From Pedobacter changchengzhani (GTDB lineage: Bacteria; Bacteroidota; Bacteroidia; Sphingobacteriales; Sphingobacteriaceae), in NCBI RefSeq assembly GCF_004354365.1, contig NZ_SJCY01000008.1, positions 62,001-126,000 of the forward strand: DNA of 64,000 nt, read 5' to 3'. How positions within the stretch are numbered: position 1 is the stretch's first letter; the number at the start of each line of letters is the position of its first letter. The notes under the pieces were generated by a model that ran no database searches, was not told where the DNA came from, and was given only the letters and a program-made list of their open reading frames with translations. Positions 61,602-64,000 of the stretch are shown piece by piece. The translations under genes and the position numbers were made by a program.

Positions 61602-61727
61602 AGGTTTGTAAAACCACCTTAACGTATTAAGGCTCAAATTACGAAGATGAAAGTTAAAGCGAGGTTTGTAAAATCACCTTAATTTATTAATGTTCAAATT
61701 ACAGAGATGAACGTTAAACTTAAAGCG
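61602..61727. repeat. Tandem 60-bp duplication
   Basis: AGGTTTGTAAAACCACCTTA (61602) is repeated as AGGTTTGTAAAATCACCTTA (61662), and both units continue with similar TATTAA, CAAATTAC, AGATGAA and GTTAAA segments, ending AAAGCG. The period is 60 bp; the second unit has about 6 extra bases. It fills most of the gap to folB. Confidence 0.7.
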
Positions 61728-61738
61728 AGGTAAGATAC

Positions 61739-62107
61739 TTATCGAGTATAATTTAACTTAACAAACGAATACCCAACCTCGCCCAACATTATAGGGTTCA
61801 ATTTTTTAATGCTAACATTAATTGTATCAATAAAAGGATAAAATACTTTAATTTTAGTTACAATATTGTGTAGAACAGTTTCTAATAGCTTCTGCGTATT
61901 TTTCATTTCTTCTAAAATGATCGCATTTAATTCTTCATAATTTACAGTTTGGCTCAATTCATCGTCAAAACCAATAGGTATAAATTCGGTTTCTATATCT
62001 ACTATAAAATTGCTCCCTATTAACTGTTCCTCAGGGTAAAAACCATGAAACGCAAAACATTTTACTTCCTTTAATGCAACAGTTTGTTTTAATTTAGTCA
62101 TTAGCAT
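61739..62107 (-). CDS. folB: Dihydroneopterin aldolase FolB
   Basis: FolB splits dihydroneopterin into 6-hydroxymethyl-dihydropterin and glycolaldehyde in folate synthesis. The 122-aa protein shows VALKEVKCFAFHGFYPEEQL (about residues 10-29) with the pterin-binding HGFYPEE motif, IVDIETEFIPIGFDDEL and VNYEELNAIILEEMKNTQKL with the conserved Tyr-Glu. It is a typical short FolB. A later ATG (third residue) is an equally good start. It is convergent with the thioesterase and divergent from the acyl-CoA dehydrogenase gene. Confidence 0.92.
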   Translation of the reverse strand: MLMTKLKQTVALKEVKCFAFHGFYPEEQLIGSNFIVDIETEFIPIGFDDELSQTVNYEELNAIILEEMKNTQKLLETVLHNIVTKIKVFYPFIDTINVSIKKLNPIMLGEVGYSFVKLNYTR

Positions 62108-62168
62108 ATTTTATCTGTTCCAAAATTAATTTTTATTGGCGAAATTAAGGCCAATAAAGGTAAATTGT

Positions 62169-62176
62169 TATCTTTG
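62169..62176 (+). promoter_or_regulatory. TATCTTTG -7-like box upstream of the acyl-CoA dehydrogenase gene
   Basis: TATCTTTG lies 37 bp upstream of the ATG at 62214, giving a conventional leader of about 30 nt. Confidence 0.5.
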
Positions 62177-62213
62177 GAGTAGATAATATCTTCAATTACG
62201 ACAACTATCAAAA

Positions 62214-63404
62214 ATGAGTAGATCAGAAAAAAAAGACCTTTACGAAGCACCAGATTATTATTTATTGGATGAATTACTAACCGACGAACACAAACTAATA
62301 CGCTCTACAGCAAGAGATTGGGTTAAAAAAGAAGTTAGTCCGATCATCGAAGATTACGCACAACGAGGAGAATTTCCTAAACATTTAATTAAAGGATTAG
62401 GAGAAATTGGTGCTTTTGGCCCAACAATTCCGGTAGAATATGGTGGCGCAGGTTTAGATTACACTGCCTACGGTATTTTAATGCAGGAAATTGAGCGAGG
62501 AGATTCTGGAATTCGTTCAACGGCATCCGTTCAAGGCTCTTTAGTAATGTACCCTATTTATGCTTATGGTACCGAAGAACAACGTAAAAAATATTTACCA
62601 AAACTAGCCACGGGCGAAATGATGGGCTGTTTCGGTTTAACCGAGCCTGATCATGGTTCGAACCCGAGTGGTATGGTTACCAATATAAAGGATGCAGGGA
62701 GCCACTATATCTTAAACGGTGCTAAAATGTGGATCAGTAATGCGCCTTTTGCAGATATTGCAGTTGTTTGGGCCAAAGATGAATCGGGAAAAATTAGAGG
62801 TTTAGTAGTTGAGCGAGGAATGGAAGGGTTTTCTACACCCGAAACGCACAATAAATGGAGTTTAAGAGCTTCGGCTACTGGCGAATTAGTTTTCGACAAC
62901 GTTAAAATTCCAAAAGAAAATATTTTTCCAGAAATTATTGGATTAAAAGGGCCGTTAGGTTGTTTAAACCAAGCTCGTTATGGTATTGCTTGGGGTGCAA
63001 TTGGCGCAGCGATGGATTGTTACGATACTGCGTTACGCTATTCTAAAGAGAGAATTCAATTTGGCAAACCCATCGGAGGATTTCAACTGCAACAAAAAAA
63101 ATTGGCCGAAATGATTACTGAAATTACTAAAGGTCAGCTTTTAGTATGGAGATTGGGCACTTTAAAAAGTGAGAACCGTGCAACTGCCGAACAAATTTCG
63201 ATGGCAAAAAGAAATAGTGTAGAAATTGCATTGGATATTGCTAGAAACGCTAGACAAATGCTAGGAGGGATGGGCATTACAGGCGAATACTCAATTATGC
63301 GCCACATGATGAATCTCGAATCGGTAGTGACTTATGAAGGAACACACGATATTCATTTATTAATTACAGGTATGGATGTTACAGGGTTAAACGCATTTAA
63401 GTAA
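62214..63404 (+). CDS. Acyl-CoA dehydrogenase (glutaryl-CoA dehydrogenase-like)
   Basis: This 396-aa FAD enzyme introduces an alpha-beta double bond in an acyl-CoA. It has the N-terminal helical domain (LTDEHKLIRSTARDWVKKEV), the FAD-binding stretch MMGCFGLTEPDHGSNPSGMV (about residues 136-155), KMWISNAPFADIAVVWAKDE, and the C-terminal helical domain with the catalytic Glu in SVVTYEGTHDIHLLITGM (about residue 375). The YEGTHDIH form and the Glu position resemble glutaryl-CoA dehydrogenases, but substrate is not certain. An SRPBCC-domain gene follows 32 bp later. Confidence 0.93.
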   Translation: MSRSEKKDLYEAPDYYLLDELLTDEHKLIRSTARDWVKKEVSPIIEDYAQRGEFPKHLIKGLGEIGAFGPTIPVEYGGAGLDYTAYGILMQEIERGDSGIRSTASVQGSLVMYPIYAYGTEEQRKKYLPKLATGEMMGCFGLTEPDHGSNPSGMVTNIKDAGSHYILNGAKMWISNAPFADIAVVWAKDESGKIRGLVVERGMEGFSTPETHNKWSLRASATGELVFDNVKIPKENIFPEIIGLKGPLGCLNQARYGIAWGAIGAAMDCYDTALRYSKERIQFGKPIGGFQLQQKKLAEMITEITKGQLLVWRLGTLKSENRATAEQISMAKRNSVEIALDIARNARQMLGGMGITGEYSIMRHMMNLESVVTYEGTHDIHLLITGMDVTGLNAFK

Positions 63405-63436
63405 GATCAGGATTAGAATGATTTAAGGATTAATAG

Positions 63437-63820
63437 TTGATGAAAGATTACAAAAAATACATTTCAATACCAGCTTCGCCAGAAGAAGTTTATTTAGCTT
63501 TAACAAAAGACATTAGTATAAAACTATGGACTGGTGCAGAAGTTGAGTTTGAAGAAAAACCTGATACCGAATTTTCTTTTTGGGATGGCGACATTGTGGG
63601 TAAAAACCTCGAATTTGAAACCAACAAAAAAATTGTGCAACAATGGTATTTCGGAGAAAATGGAGAACCTTCAATTGTAACGATAAAACTTCATCCAGAT
63701 AAAGATGAAACCTCTTTAGAATTTAGACAAACCAATATTCCAGAAGCCGACTACAAAGATTTTACTGAGGGAATAGAAGAATTCTTTTTAGGTGGTTTGG
63801 TTGATTTTTTTGAAGAATAA
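63437..63820 (+). CDS. SRPBCC/AHSA1-type START-domain protein
   Basis: This 127-aa single-domain protein has the SRPBCC (Bet v1-like) pattern: KKYISIPASPEEVYLALTKD at the N-terminus, SFWDGDIVGKNLEFETNKKI in the middle and a C-terminal helix ending LVDFFEE. The fold binds hydrophobic ligands or acts as an AHSA1-like accessory. No ligand can be inferred. It is probably co-transcribed with the acyl-CoA dehydrogenase gene, from which it is separated by 32 bp. Confidence 0.85.
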   Translation: MMKDYKKYISIPASPEEVYLALTKDISIKLWTGAEVEFEEKPDTEFSFWDGDIVGKNLEFETNKKIVQQWYFGENGEPSIVTIKLHPDKDETSLEFRQTNIPEADYKDFTEGIEEFFLGGLVDFFEE

Positions 63821-63847
63821 TCCTATACGTTAGAAAAAAGCTGAAGT

Positions 63848-64000
63848 ATGAGAAAAAAAATGATCTCCTTAGCTCTTTTTGCATCAGCATTATTCATGTT
63901 AAGCTCGTGCAGTACCTACCTTACTCCTGCAATACTCGGAAACAATATGGGTTATTTGCCGAAAGCAATGGTTGCAGACAGTTTGAAAGTGCTAACAAGT
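63848..64000 (+). CDS. Lipoprotein of unknown function (partial, runs off the window)
   Basis: The frame opens at ATG 63848 and is open to the window end (51 codons seen). It encodes a lipoprotein signal peptide, MRKKMISLALFASALFMLSS, with lipobox LSSC (acylated Cys at residue 21), then CSTYLTPAILGNNMGYLPKA. It follows the SRPBCC gene by 27 bp. No family can be assigned from the visible part. Confidence 0.75.
   Translation, partial: MRKKMISLALFASALFMLSSCSTYLTPAILGNNMGYLPKAMVADSLKVLTS

Noticed and set aside
1..64000. tRNA, rRNA, riboswitch or insertion sequence
   Set aside because: Reading the intergenic regions by eye gave no cloverleaf with conserved T-loop, no rRNA stretch, no recognisable riboswitch core and no transposase; a covariance-model scan would be needed to exclude small RNAs.

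Overview
The window looks like the chromosome of a low-GC, Gram-negative Bacteroidota member, most likely family Sphingobacteriaceae and close to Pedobacter. I infer this from the gene families present: a TonB-dependent receptor with a carboxypeptidase-like domain, an OmpA-family porin with a thrombospondin type-3-like linker, the LptD/amidase/MlaD envelope cluster, and the araB-araD-araA order. The weak Shine-Dalgarno sequences and the many TAnnTTTG promoter-like boxes, the -7 element of this phylum, fit the same picture. No database search was run. There is no rRNA, recognisable tRNA, CRISPR array, transposase or prophage. The region reads as ordinary core chromosome peppered with short intergenic repeats.

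Layout. 0.2-8.2 kb: a dicarboxylate-type symporter, an ECF sigma factor with an overlapping membrane-protein gene, a DUF922-like secreted protein, diacylglycerol kinase, a GH20 hexosaminidase, the tRNA methylthiotransferase MtaB and the flavin prenyltransferase UbiX. 8.3-16.5 kb: sugar catabolism (araB, araD, a 65-bp repeat array, araA, then divergent galM and galK) with coaD and a SpoU methyltransferase. L-arabinose would be converted to D-xylulose 5-phosphate, which rpe at 51 kb links to the pentose phosphate pathway. 17-24 kb: an OmpA-like protein, an alcohol dehydrogenase, YceH, a redoxin pseudogene broken by one amber codon, an NlpC/P60 lipoprotein and MutS.

24.2-31.7 kb is the most interesting part. 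A SatD/DUF3307 pair is divergent from a four-gene DNA-repair module: MBL-fold exonuclease, ATP-dependent ligase, Lhr-like helicase and PdeM phosphoesterase. The 154-bp gap between them holds three near-identical palindromes, TTATCGG-N8-CCGATAA, spaced exactly 28 bp apart and placed symmetrically. SatD appears to end in a helix-turn-helix, so it is a candidate regulator of both transcription units.

31.8-45 kb: a ferritin-like helical protein, a 2-oxoacid dehydrogenase E2, CinA, LptD, two tandem cell-wall amidases, MlaD, RNase Z, a STAS protein, PurC, PhoH and a SAM hydroxide adenosyltransferase. 45-54.2 kb: a small membrane protein with an overlapping 48-aa gene, serA and serC, a TonB receptor, rpe, pnp and rpsO. 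54.4-64 kb: a small-protein/nucleotidyltransferase pair, two hotdog thioesterases, a three-domain LigD, a conserved protein of unknown function, a frameshifted hsp20, folB, an acyl-CoA dehydrogenase, an SRPBCC protein and a lipoprotein that runs off the end.

Cross-cutting patterns: TAnnTTTG boxes end only 4-7 nt before the start codon of seven genes, suggesting leaderless or nearly leaderless mRNAs. Three core genes (mutS, lptD, phoH) seem to use TTG starts. Several dispersed palindromic or low-complexity repeats sit in untranslated regions, including a 27-bp perfect inverted repeat in the rpe leader and a repeat that supplies the stop codon of a thioesterase gene.
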